Shown here in pieces: positions 1-10,129 of a stretch of DNA of 64,000 nt. The notes beneath the pieces were generated by a model. That model did no database searches and was not told where the DNA came from. It saw only the letters and a list, made by a program, of their open reading frames with translations. The stretch is from contig NW_005179105.1 in NCBI RefSeq assembly GCF_000350225.1, forward strand, positions 52,782 to 116,781, given 5' to 3'. The position numbers and the translations under genes were made by a program. Position 1 is the first letter of the stretch, and each line of letters begins with the position of its first letter. Source of the stretch: Chondrus crispus (Eukaryota; Rhodophyta; Florideophyceae; Gigartinales; Gigartinaceae).

Positions 1-300
1 GGGGGTCATCTTGGGGGGAATGGCACGTGACGTGACTCGATTTCGAACGTACACTGCATTGGCAAGTGCTTCTGCCCAGAACCCCTTTGTAACTTTCTTG
101 TGCGCTAGCATGGAGCGCACCAAGTTTACCAAAGTTCTGTTCAGTCGTTCGGCGACGCCATTTTGCTCCGGTGTGTACGCGGTCGTCATTTGATGCTGAG
201 TACCATTTGCAATCAGAAAAGACTTAAACTCCGTGGACAGATACTCACCACACTACGAAGTAAATCTGGCCCGTAACGTTACGATTAATTTAATTTTTGA
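1..300 (-). pseudogene. Ty1/copia integrase fragment
   Basis: The minus strand reads into an integrase core of the copia type: an LR...GGEY-like segment, then YTPEQNGVAERLNRTL, then RSMLAHKKVTKGFWAEALANA, up to the window edge. An in-frame TAG at about 253-255 replaces part of the conserved LRSDNGGEY segment, so the copy is dead here. The sequence before it (toward 700) keeps a long open frame in which I cannot recognise integrase. This is an old insertion, unrelated to the well-preserved copia element at 39.5 kb. Confidence 0.8.
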
Positions 301-785
301 TTTGGCTGTACCAATGATAGTCAAGACATTTTTTGAGCAAAATTTTTGATACTGATTTTGCACCGAATTCCCTGCAAGCCGTAATCTATTGGTACTCTTC
401 CAATACCTTGCCGTCGCTGGGCCAACTGAAAAAAATCGCAGATTTACAATTGGACATGGCAGTGCCTCATTGTAATATTTGGCGGTACTGCCATACGTGC
501 TGGGCTGATCCATCTCAAAAACATCCCAGATTAACCGCTGGGCATGGCCATGCAGTAGTTTATTGCGTTTTGGTACTGTCAAACAGACTGGAATGATCCA
601 ACGTTTGTTTCTGGTCGGCGATGTGCACACGTAGGATCGGGTCAATGCACCGCACCCGTGGTACCAGTTGTCATATAGGATGGGAGCAGTGTGAATTGCG
701 AGCAAGAGTCAGTAGTCGGTTTACCACTATGTTAGCTCCCTATCTACATACGCTACGCAGCGCAATATACAGTCTCCTTGCCGCT

Positions 786-1803
786 TCACGCTCCGATGAC
801 CAACTGTTGTGGGGACAAGCGCATTTGTAAACTGAAGTAGGTTAGATACTGCGTGCAGCACGCCTGTCCGGCCGGACTGATTCGCAAATCGTTAACGAGA
901 ACTTACAATCCATCCAACACTTTCACGCAACAAGAACTGCCCAACTTCCGGCGCCGATGCCATGTGACACTTCCAATCATGACGGAGTTGAGTTTACCAT
1001 GACTTCAAGTTCCGATGACCAACTGTTGTGGGGACAAGCGCAGATGTAAACTGAAGTAGGTAAGATACTGTGTGCAGCACGCCTGTCCGGCCGGACTGAT
1101 TCGCAAATCGTTAACGAGAACTTACAATCCATCCAACACTTTCACGCAACAAGAACTGCCCAACTTCCGGCGCCGATGCCATGTGACACTTCCAATCATG
1201 ACGGAGTTGAGTTAACCGTGACTTCAAGTTCCGATGACCAACTGTTGTGGGGACAAGCGCAGATGTAAACTGAAGTAGGTAAGACACTGTGTGCAGCACG
1301 CCTGTCCGGCCGGACTGATTCGCGAAGCGTTAACGACAACTTACGAATCCATCCAACACTTTCACGCAACAAGAACTGCCCAACTTCCGGCGCCGATGCC
1401 ATGTGACACTTCCAATCATGACGGAGTTGAGTTAACCGTGACTTCAAGTTCCGATGACCAACTGTTGTGGGGACAAGCGCAGATGTAAACTGAAGTAGGT
1501 AAGATACTGTGTGCAGCACGCCTGTCCGGCCGGACTGATTCGCGAAGCGTCAACGGCAACTTACAATCCATCCAACACTTTCACGCAACAAGAACTGCCC
1601 AACTTCCGGCGCCGATGCCATGTGACACTTCCAATCATGACGGAGTTGAGTTAACCATGACTTCAAGTTCCGATGACCAACTGTTGTGGAGACAAGCGCA
1701 GATGTAAACTGAAGTAGGTAAGATACTGTGTGCAGCACGCCTGTCCGGCCGGACTGATTAGCGAAGCGTCAACGACAACTTACAATCCGTCCAACACTTT
1801 CAC
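786..1803. repeat. 219-bp tandem repeat, about 4.6 copies
   Basis: The landmark CGATGACCAACTGTTGTG recurs at 794, 1013, 1232, 1452 and 1671, a period of 219-220 bp. The units are nearly identical, with scattered substitutions and one-base indels; the last unit decays after about 1800. Each unit carries the 12-bp palindrome GTCCGGCCGGAC. Short open frames repeat inside the array with the same peptide and are by-products of the repetition. The array sits between dead copia sequence and the transposase at 2.3 kb. I see no coding role. Confidence 0.95.
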
Positions 1804-2342
1804 AAAACAAACACGGTTTTAATTCCGTCAGGTTCGCACGCAGACAAAGGCGATCTCATCACTAGAATTTGAAGATGGTCAGATAGTGCGGACATACGCG
1901 GATAAAATGCGACGCACCTGCGTGCATATCAACCTACTTTCAGCGCGTTTCCTATCACGACGACATCGAGATCGATCAACTGTAGATCGACCGTTTGCAG
2001 CCCCATCCACCAGCAATAGCACTGGCGATCTCTCGCTATCCTGATCACCCATACACCACAAGCGGGCCCGCCGTGACCCTATGGCATCGATCTTGCGCCC
2101 TCATACGCGAAACGAACTGCGTGGTTGTTTGTGTCCAAAGATACCTTCGGTCAGCAGTAGATTGGCCAAGGAAGAGCGAGGTGTCCAACTGTTGACGGGA
2201 TCGGCGAGACGTGTAACCAGAAGTCCGCCCAATTTCAATTCAGATGGGATGGGTGCTGAAATCTGATAATTTTCCAGTAGAAAACGCCACTCCGCGAATA
2301 ATCAGGTTTTCCAGCGTCTGAAACACCAGGTCCCTATTCCTT

Positions 2343-3809
2343 TCATGCCATTCTTGCAGGGTAACCTTTTCTCCTCGTCTGAAAGTAGAATGCCGCGCCA
2401 CCCAAAACATTGGCAGAGTGTTTGATGGAGTTGTCCCTCGATACGTGACAGGAGTTTGCTGAGCAGGCGTGGTACAGCGCCACGCGACGGACGCCATCAG
2501 TGAGACAGAGCACCTGTATAGACTCTGAGTTCAGTTCCGCGGATATCCTCAGAGTTTTACGATCATCCACTCTGCATCTTACGACAGCCGCGTGAGGACT
2601 CTCGTCCTCTCTCTGCAAGACCCCAACAACAGCGAACAGGTTCAATGACGATCCGACCGCCCCATTTGCATGCAAAAGCAATCCCTTCGTCCCTCCGCGC
2701 GGTAACATAACCTGGACGACACATCCCGGCTCAATCGTGTCATGCGAGTACGTCCGTGGGGACGCACTCAAGTAGCTTCTGCGAACGCGCCGAGCAGACG
2801 AGAACAACTTGACTTCTGACTTCTTTGACGTATCAAATTCTGGACGGAGATTTTCCAGGATGTTTGTAGCCCGTGACAAAAGCTGCGACAAAAGCTCAGA
2901 TGAATCTATCGTTTCTGTTTCTGATATGCAACAGCTGGACAGCTCATTGACATCCTTTTCACAATTCCCCTCCCATCGTACGGAATCTCCCGTCCAAGCG
3001 GGGTTGACCTTCCCATTCGACCGCATCTCGTCCATCAACGGTTTGACAAATAAATCAGATATACTAACATCTGTGTCCTTCAGGAATCCCTTCAATTCAT
3101 CCGAAGCCTGTGACAACTCGTTGCAAGCTTCGCCGAGAAGCAAGCGTCGAAGGCCTCTCCTGCATTCCATCTTCAGTCCGGCATCCGAAGTTTGTGTCAT
3201 AGTGCTGGACAGCAACGCCAACCGCCCTTGCCAATCATTCCCCAAACAATGACCCACGGCCGCCAAATGTCCTTTTTGGTGATTACCCCGGACTATGCAC
3301 CTCTTCAAAGGTTGATGAGCATTCTCGAACACCAGTTCCATAAAGTGACGTACATGCCCGAAGGCAGGAATTGTGTGGTTGTACAACTCGATTAACCTGT
3401 GCAGGTTCGGCTTGTCCAAGCTGGGGCGACCTTTACCCACTCCTTGGCAATAATTTGCGCAAAACTTGTCTGCCTCAGTCACATACTTCTCAGCCCTTTC
3501 CAGCAAGTCTGCATGGTATTGAGCTCCATTATCACTTGTCACATACAAATAATCTGAGACACCATCCGCCTCTTCCGATGGCCACCAGTACGTCAACGCA
3601 ATCAATTCCTGCAATTGCGTCAATAGATCCAACACAACAGTGGTTTCTTCACTCTGGATCCCCGGGAACAGTTGGTAGAAAACCGGAACGCACACGAGAA
3701 GGACACAGAACACACTTGACAGAGTCATGGAATTGAGTTCATTCTTGGAACTAAAAACTGATGATTGCCTCTTCAACCCATTGTCTCGGAGGGCTCCGCA
3801 TATTGCCAT
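2343..3809 (-). CDS. Plavaka/CACTA-like transposase, C-terminal part
   Basis: A 488-residue frame overlapping the end of the upstream ORF by 37 bases in a different frame. It holds DKPNLHRLIELYNHTIPAFG followed by FMELVFENAHQPLKR. This resembles the conserved C-terminal block of CACTA/Plavaka transposases (a 'KPKLH..THL...FGP...FE....LK' pattern), which fits it being the continuation of the ORF at 3773-6316. The start ATG at 3809 is probably not a real start. I found no terminal inverted repeats for the element, so its borders are unknown. An alternative is an unrelated host gene; the shared strand, overlap and motif order argue against that. Confidence 0.55.
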   Translation of the reverse strand: MAICGALRDNGLKRQSSVFSSKNELNSMTLSSVFCVLLVCVPVFYQLFPGIQSEETTVVLDLLTQLQELIALTYWWPSEEADGVSDYLYVTSDNGAQYHADLLERAEKYVTEADKFCANYCQGVGKGRPSLDKPNLHRLIELYNHTIPAFGHVRHFMELVFENAHQPLKRCIVRGNHQKGHLAAVGHCLGNDWQGRLALLSSTMTQTSDAGLKMECRRGLRRLLLGEACNELSQASDELKGFLKDTDVSISDLFVKPLMDEMRSNGKVNPAWTGDSVRWEGNCEKDVNELSSCCISETETIDSSELLSQLLSRATNILENLRPEFDTSKKSEVKLFSSARRVRRSYLSASPRTYSHDTIEPGCVVQVMLPRGGTKGLLLHANGAVGSSLNLFAVVGVLQREDESPHAAVVRCRVDDRKTLRISAELNSESIQVLCLTDGVRRVALYHACSANSCHVSRDNSIKHSANVLGGAAFYFQTRRKGYPARMA

Positions 3810-6316
3810 ATCAGCTTTTGCCCTGAACTGAACGCGGCCGCGTTTCCTTGTCGGTTAATGACGTGGAAGCCTACCTCGATAACGTTCTTCGCGAGACCGG
3901 CCAGCAAATGGTCAGGCGCGACGACGTTGCAGCGATATGCCTCAAAACGTCCTGACACCACACGCTTTCCATCGCTTGTTAACGGTATGTCAACTCGTAT
4001 GCGCTCAAGTTCCCTTTGCAATGCAAGAAGAGGAGAACTTTCGTCACTAACCTTGTTGCTGTCTTTCATACCAAGCCGGTTTGTGTCTCGACTGTCAATT
4101 TCGCTGTTGCGAAGAGCTTCATGGCGTTCCATGCACCTCAAGGACGCCGTGCGGTGTGCATGTACTTTTGTTGTATAGCCGTATCCGCTCTCACCGACGC
4201 CGGTGTTCTTCCGAAATGTACAAAGAGTGCAGGGCGTATTTGCTGTATGTCCCATAACATCCAATGTTTCAGCGGCCGCTGGATAGTCAGCCACAAAACC
4301 CACCACGTCGACAAAGATTCTTACTCTCTCGCCGGTAGGCGTGTGTGCTTCCACACCTTCTGTTGTACACTTAACCAAGTCTGGAATGATTGAGAGCAGT
4401 ATATTGTTCGTTGATACACCTGGAGGGGTTAATCCAATGATTCTGACAGACGATCGCGTGTTACGACTTCGCGGTGGTAGTCCAAGCGGGATCATGTAGC
4501 ATCCACCTGCTGAACCCTGCGGATACAATGAAGAGAATGGGGAAAAGTCATCGCAGTATAGGAGAGCGCGATAGACCACGAACTTTGTTCCATCCATTGA
4601 GCGGCCGCTGGTTTGCATTCTTCTGTCAATGTTGCGGGTGCGTCCTGATATTTTGGGCTCTTGGAGGAGGAAAGGCAGCCCTTTCAAATGTTCAGTACCG
4701 AGCAGACGAAAGGGTTCGTCTGGAGTTCCATCGCCACCATCATTGAAACGCTGACCGGCCCCGTTTGTACTCATGTTTTGAAACCAAAACAAAGTGTCTG
4801 AGGTGAGACCTTCCTTGTGTTTCCAAAACCTAGAAACCAACATACACATTCTCGACGTTGCCACTGCTTCACTTTCTGTAGGTCGAAGGAGGGTACAAAT
4901 ATCCCCAGGCAACACCTTCTTCGAAGAACGAGCCCTTGCTTCAAAATCTATCCTTCCATCTCTACGCCTCACAGATCTATTATACTTTTCCAATGGCGGT
5001 GCTGTACAAAACTGCCTGGCCAGGCAATTCTCCACGCCACGGAGAACCTTCATCGCCATGTTGGCGCTTCTTGTAACATTTCCCTCACTTCCCACGCACC
5101 ACACGGCTGAAATTATACACTTCATTACAAAGTTATTCTCTGCGTTCTCATGAACACGATAGCCCAGATTGCGCACGTCAAGTGACAAACGTGATGGAAG
5201 CAGTTTTGACAGTTCCAGTCGAATCACGGCACCCGGGAACGCCTGCACAGTACATGAACCATTGTGGACGTAAAGTGCTGTCGTAGCTTCCGATATTATC
5301 TGCCGCTCTGCAACCAGCTTCGAGCTTTCTATGCATTCTGCGTCCGCCACACCACCATGCCATCGACTGGATTTCGGATACATTGAGTTGAAGAACGGAG
5401 CCATCATGATGTCCACTTTCGCCCATTCACTTGGGGGAACGATACGAACGGGAGCTTTAGACCCGTTCGAATATTGCGATGCGGTCTCCTCGTTACCCCC
5501 CAAATTTTCAACCAATGACGTTTGGTTGAATGCCTTCTTCTTTCGTCGGACGACAAAGTACTTGAGGTCACTCTTGGGAAAAAGATACTTCAAAGCATGC
5601 GGAAAGAGAGTCCTCTGCACGGTGGAATAAGATGGGAACTTAATAGAAGGAGAAACCCAAGACAGTATATCTCTCAGGAGGTTATACTGTTTGACCGTAT
5701 AGCGGACGCTACCGCAAACTATTACGAAGCCCAAAAGGTTGTACCATGGTTCGAAAAGCTTCCGAGACGATAGAAATATTCGCAAAACTTTCTGGCTGTC
5801 CAGCCTGCTTCCCATTTCGGGATCGTCACTTGATAAACTCGGAAGGCACTCCATCCCCTCACAGCTCTCTTGATAAATACTTGGAACAATGATATTGTCA
5901 TTTCCCACTAAAACGCCGTTTGGATCGCTCTCGGGAGCGAATTGTTCCGAGTCGCCAAGTTCTGGGAAGTGGCCCTCATCATAGTCGACAAGATCTATTC
6001 CTTCTTCGACGACAACCGTTTCTCGATGTTCCGAGCCCTTTATCTTCGATCTAGTACCATGATCTCCAGTCTGATTGTTCGACGAAGCGTGCCCATTCAA
6101 CACTCCCAAAATATCAGCCGCTTCGCCAGTTTCCGGAAGCTCGAGAGCTGGGGTTTCTTCTGCTTCCATAAGTGCGGCCGCATCTGCATCCCCATCGAGA
6201 TCGCATCCTGGTCGTGTATGAACGTCATGAAACAGGGCTGCCAGGTCTGGCAAGTTAGGGACGTTGTCCATCCAAGTAGTGCCCATCGTACGACGTCTCT
6301 TTCTTCGACCTGACAT
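3773..6316 (-). CDS. Plavaka/CACTA-like transposase, N-terminal and middle part
   Basis: An 847-residue open frame from the ATG at 6316, which follows a frame without earlier ATG and opens with a basic stretch (MSGRRKRRRTM). The middle is unrecognised. Near the C-end lies DVVGFVADYPAAAETL followed by GHTANTPCTLCTF, which resembles the 'D...G-H-...PC-x2-C' segment of Plavaka/CACTA-superfamily transposases; this match is by eye. The frame ends at a TGA while the frame one base back continues as the 488-residue ORF at 2343-3809, so the two probably make one transposase broken by a frameshift or a missed intron. Four NotI octamers (GCGGCCGC at 3834, 4272, 4601, 6174) lie in it. Family assignment is moderate; coding nature is strong. 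Confidence 0.6.
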   Translation of the reverse strand: MSGRRKRRRTMGTTWMDNVPNLPDLAALFHDVHTRPGCDLDGDADAAALMEAEETPALELPETGEAADILGVLNGHASSNNQTGDHGTRSKIKGSEHRETVVVEEGIDLVDYDEGHFPELGDSEQFAPESDPNGVLVGNDNIIVPSIYQESCEGMECLPSLSSDDPEMGSRLDSQKVLRIFLSSRKLFEPWYNLLGFVIVCGSVRYTVKQYNLLRDILSWVSPSIKFPSYSTVQRTLFPHALKYLFPKSDLKYFVVRRKKKAFNQTSLVENLGGNEETASQYSNGSKAPVRIVPPSEWAKVDIMMAPFFNSMYPKSSRWHGGVADAECIESSKLVAERQIISEATTALYVHNGSCTVQAFPGAVIRLELSKLLPSRLSLDVRNLGYRVHENAENNFVMKCIISAVWCVGSEGNVTRSANMAMKVLRGVENCLARQFCTAPPLEKYNRSVRRRDGRIDFEARARSSKKVLPGDICTLLRPTESEAVATSRMCMLVSRFWKHKEGLTSDTLFWFQNMSTNGAGQRFNDGGDGTPDEPFRLLGTEHLKGLPFLLQEPKISGRTRNIDRRMQTSGRSMDGTKFVVYRALLYCDDFSPFSSLYPQGSAGGCYMIPLGLPPRSRNTRSSVRIIGLTPPGVSTNNILLSIIPDLVKCTTEGVEAHTPTGERVRIFVDVVGFVADYPAAAETLDVMGHTANTPCTLCTFRKNTGVGESGYGYTTKVHAHRTASLRCMERHEALRNSEIDSRDTNRLGMKDSNKVSDESSPLLALQRELERIRVDIPLTSDGKRVVSGRFEAYRCNVVAPDHLLAGLAKNVIEVGFHVINRQGNAAAFSSGQKLIWQYAEPSETMG

Positions 6317-7060
6317 ATGAGGAACGGTGGTGCTGTCGTCCGATATTTTCGTGTGGATTATGGTGTTGGAAGAAGTGAGAGTGTAGGATGTTGTTGAAGG
6401 AACAGTGCGCAGGGGTCCCCAGGCCTGGCGGTTTAGATTTTGCACACCAAATAATTACATTACAAGTGGCGGTCTGCTAGTGTCTCTCCGACCGTGAGGA
6501 CAAAATTTGAGGACAAAGGGATTTTTCTTCGAACTCCTTGCTTGTTTTTAGTTCTGATTTGACTACTGGGTATTCCACATAGCCCTTGACACAATCAGAA
6601 TAAATCGTTTGTTGTGGAGACAAGTTCTATCTCTAAAAGCGAAGCAGAACCTGGAAATCTTCACTGTAAGCAGTTTTTCTTTGTAGTACGAAATTGAAAA
6701 TGGCTTCTTCGTGATTTACAAGGTATTTCATTGACAACCCCACCGTTCAAGTGCGATATGGCCGTCTTGAAGTATTCTTTCAGAAGAATTCGTGTCGGCT
6801 AAATGATGAAAAATTATTAAATTTGTCGGATCTGTTGAGGTATGATAAGCTTGGTCAGTCGGATACACACTACAGTACAGGGTATTAACTCTGCCTTTCT
6901 CTGTCCACCGTTGTTTACTCCGGTATCCCCCAACCTCCTCTTTCTTTCCCCTCACTAATCCACCATGACCACTGCCCTCGCATGCGCTTTCTGAACGATT
7001 CCAGCCACTATCAACTCTCGTGGCGATCTCAATTGAATAACACACTCTCTCAGGACTGCG

Positions 7061-7843
7061 ATGGCAGAGAAAGACACCGGCGACAAGCCGCCTACAGAAA
7101 GAAAGAACACGTACAAGGAGGTTGAGCTTTCTTGGAGCGATGCGAGGGCGAAGCTTGCGGAGTTGATGGGAACGATGAGCGTTGCCGGCGTCGATGGCAA
7201 GCCTGCCGAAAAAGAATATAAATTTTGGAAAACACAACCGATCCCCCAGATGGGACAGGACGATCAACTCGACCTGCTTGGTGATCATGGTGAGGCCATT
7301 GAGACTAAAACGGTTGACCAGGTATCGAAAAAACCTTACAACCTGATTGACTCTTTCGAGTGGTCAGACATAGATGTCACCGATGACAAGCAACTCGAAG
7401 AAGCGTATCGTCTTTTGAATTAAAACTACGTTGAGGACGGAGATGCCATGTTCCGCTTTGATTATTCCCGGGAGTTTTTGAGGTGGGCTTTGCTTCCACC
7501 CGGATAGCATCCAACTTGGCATGTGGGCGTCCGTGTCAAGTCCAATAAGAAACTCGTAGCCTTTATTACGGCTGTCCCAGCGACCTTGCGTGTTCACATG
7601 GATTCCGTGAAAGTGGTAGAGACCAACTTTCTTTGTGTCCACAAAAAACTTAGAGCGAGGCGACTCGCTCTGATACGAGAGATAACACGACAGGTTAGCT
7701 TGCAGAACGTCTGGCAGGCGGTATACACGGCTGGGTCCATCCTTCCGCGACCCGTCACGTCATCACGATACTACCATCGCTCGCTAAACCCCAAAAAGCT
7801 TATCGAAATCGGGTCACATCCGCTAATCTCCTCTCCGACTTAA
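7061..7843 (+). pseudogene. Glycylpeptide N-myristoyltransferase, truncated pseudogene
   Basis: NMT attaches myristate to N-terminal glycines of cytosolic proteins. From the ATG at 7061 the frame gives the family's N-terminal signature YKFWKTQPIP, then [45 protein letters not shown] and [13 protein letters not shown], in family order. It is broken by an in-frame TAA where the family has Glu (after EEAYRLLN, 7421-7423) and by a TAG where the family has Trp (after LLPPG, 7505-7507). It lacks two residues before LIREITR, shifts frame near 7815, and stops before the C-terminal half of the roughly 400-residue enzyme. Its 3' end meets the converging GRP94 relic. A functional copy should exist elsewhere. 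Confidence 0.9.
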
Positions 7844-9060
7844 AAGACGGAAACCGTAGCCATAAATACCTCATCCTCCACTCTTGTTCGACTACGGTAC
7901 AACAACTCATCATGGTCCTCAGAAGAATCCTCACTGTGGTCTTCAGAAGCAGGGTCTGCGCTACTACTAGATGCCTCCTTCAAATTTGCGTCACCATCAG
8001 ACTTCTCCTCCTCTGAGTCAGCCTTCTCCTCCTCGGGGTACTCTTCCACTATAGGCGCACTCGGATCCACGCCAACACTCTCACCAATCCACTTGTACAT
8101 TCTGTCTGCATAGCTCTTGTAGTCACTGTCCCGCATTACATATCCGGATGCAACTAGCGCAGTGTCGTACACAAGATGCCCAAGCTCGGCTGCCCTTTCA
8201 TCGTCCTCTCCGCTTTCTACAAGGCGAAGCATCTCTTTTGTGATCGGGTGGTGTGCATTAAGCTCCATAATCTTACTCTTTGGCGTCATGTATCCGAAAC
8301 TGTCGGGGTCCGCGAATGCTTGCGCCCTCATAATTATTTCCATTCTCGCCGAATAACCGTACTGGTCCGATGCCAACACACACACTGTATCACTGAGCCG
8401 GTTTGATAGTCTCACCTTGGAGACCTTGTCTCCCAACTTCTTTTTCAGGAATTTCGTCAGCGGCTTGTACATTTTCTTCAGAGCCTTGTTCTTCTCCTTC
8501 TCTTCTTTTTGATCTTTCTCACCAAATTTGAAGTTGTCTTTCGAAATTGACATGAACTTCGTGCCTTCGTAGTCAAGCAACTGCGTGATCATGTGCTCGT
8601 CAATGGCCTGTGTCAAATAGAGAACCTCATACCCTTTTTTGATCAGTTTCTCGAGGAATGGACTATCCTTGACGGATTCGAGATCTGCACCAGAGTGATA
8701 ATAGATCTGATCTTGATCTTCCTTCATGCGCTCCATGTATTGATCGAGAGATGCCCAATCATTGGGGTCTTGTTGTCAGTTTTCGAAGTGCGGAAGCGGA
8801 GGAGCTTCGCAAGTCGAGCTCTGTTTGCGCTATCTTCAATGAAACCGAGCTTAATGCTCTTACCAAACTTATTCCAAAATTGGATGCAGGGCTTGGCCTT
8901 CTTCTCGTTCGTCTTTTCATCACTCGACTCGTCTGATTCTTCTTCTGCCTCGGGCTCCTCATCGTCCTTCTTCATGATCCCCTTGATCATTTCCAGAGCT
9001 TTCCGGACCAATTTGCGCTTGATGACGTTCATAATCTTACTTTCTTGGAGCATTTCACGG
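7840..9060 (-). pseudogene. ER HSP90 (GRP94/endoplasmin), 3'-fragment pseudogene
   Basis: GRP94 is the HSP90 chaperone of the ER lumen. The minus strand gives [34 protein letters not shown], then after a one-base frameshift near 8725-8770 [47 protein letters not shown], and the acidic tail. The N-terminal ATPase and most of the middle domain are absent; recognisable sequence starts at about 9060. The tail contains HDEL (codons 7904-7915), the expected ER-retrieval C-terminus, but no stop follows: translation would run on about 20 residues to 7840, burying the signal. A frameshift, 5' truncation and stop loss together make this a dead copy. Confidence 0.88.
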
Positions 9061-10129
9061 GAATGCGGGGGGAACGCGTGTGAAGATGATGTACACAATC
9101 AAAACAAAAGGAGCGAGTGGACGACCAAAAGGGATTTCTTCAAAACTTGTTCAAAACTTGATCATGATCCCGATGCGGAATATGGATCCCGATTTACATT
9201 ATGGACGTGTATGATCGCGAAGGAGGATCCCCACTCCATTTTCCAGTCGGGCCCGCTCGCTGTATCCACCGACATGGAGGCACCATCTACCATAACAACC
9301 CCAAGAGTAGGGTTCAGTTGTGTCGTGCCAATGTACTGTCACAAGACATGACATAATTGCCTTACCGGTAAGTCTTCTCGTGCGGCACTGAGGTATGGAA
9401 AGGTAGATGCTGTAGGGTACCAAATGATCTTACGAAGCTTTTGATCGAAGACGCTTTGCCGCACAGTATACTTCTGACGCCTTCTGCCACGGATCCTGCT
9501 GCAGAGTAAAAACAGTCAAAACTATAAAGCACTGGACGTTTGTCAATCAATCGCAGCTCAATTTGCAAGCCTTGAACTGTGTTGCAGGGGAAAATCGTTT
9601 CTAGAAACGCGTTAGTAATGCAGGCTGCATGGTTGGAACACGTTCCAACCGTGCAATTTTAGAACAGAGAGACTCGTCCCTCCTATGTGAGACTAATCGC
9701 AGTTGTGGACACTTCACTAAACTTGTTGTTGGCAGTGTAGTCGTAGACACCTGCCAAACATCCCTCCACATCCGAACCAAGACATGCTCCTGATTTTATG
9801 CCTGCGCGGAAGTCACTCTCATATGAAGGCGTCCACGTGTTCCGCCTCTCGCCTTAGCTGCCTCTCAACTTGGAAATCAGACTCCCGCTTGACGCTTTCG
9901 CGGGTAGATAAATTATAACCGTTCTTGTGACACTATGCCGCGCGTTAGTCAGAGAGAGATAGATGGGCGAAGCATTAAGATGAAAGAGCTATGGTTCGAG
10001 CAACCGAAAGTATCTGAAACCTCAAAGCAAAGAATTTCATTATCGTCTTGGACGTGACTTCAAAGCAGTGATGCGGCTGGTCTTGTGTCCGCAAAAGTTG
10101 TACAGACTTGCAAAACTATGATATTTTCG
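9061..10129. other. No gene recognised
   Basis: Between the HSP90 relic and the Hint gene I see only short frames without recognisable motifs. No tandem repeat or inverted repeat stands out. The stretch may hold the 3' flank of the Hint gene. Confidence 0.5.

Noticed and set aside
786..1803. Possible CRISPR-like array
   Set aside because: Units are 219 bp and contiguous without unique spacers; it is a simple tandem satellite.
7061..7843. Stop-codon reassignment to explain the NMT stops
   Set aside because: TAA and TAG interrupt at different conserved residues (Glu, Trp), the gene is also truncated, and intact genes nearby use normal stops.
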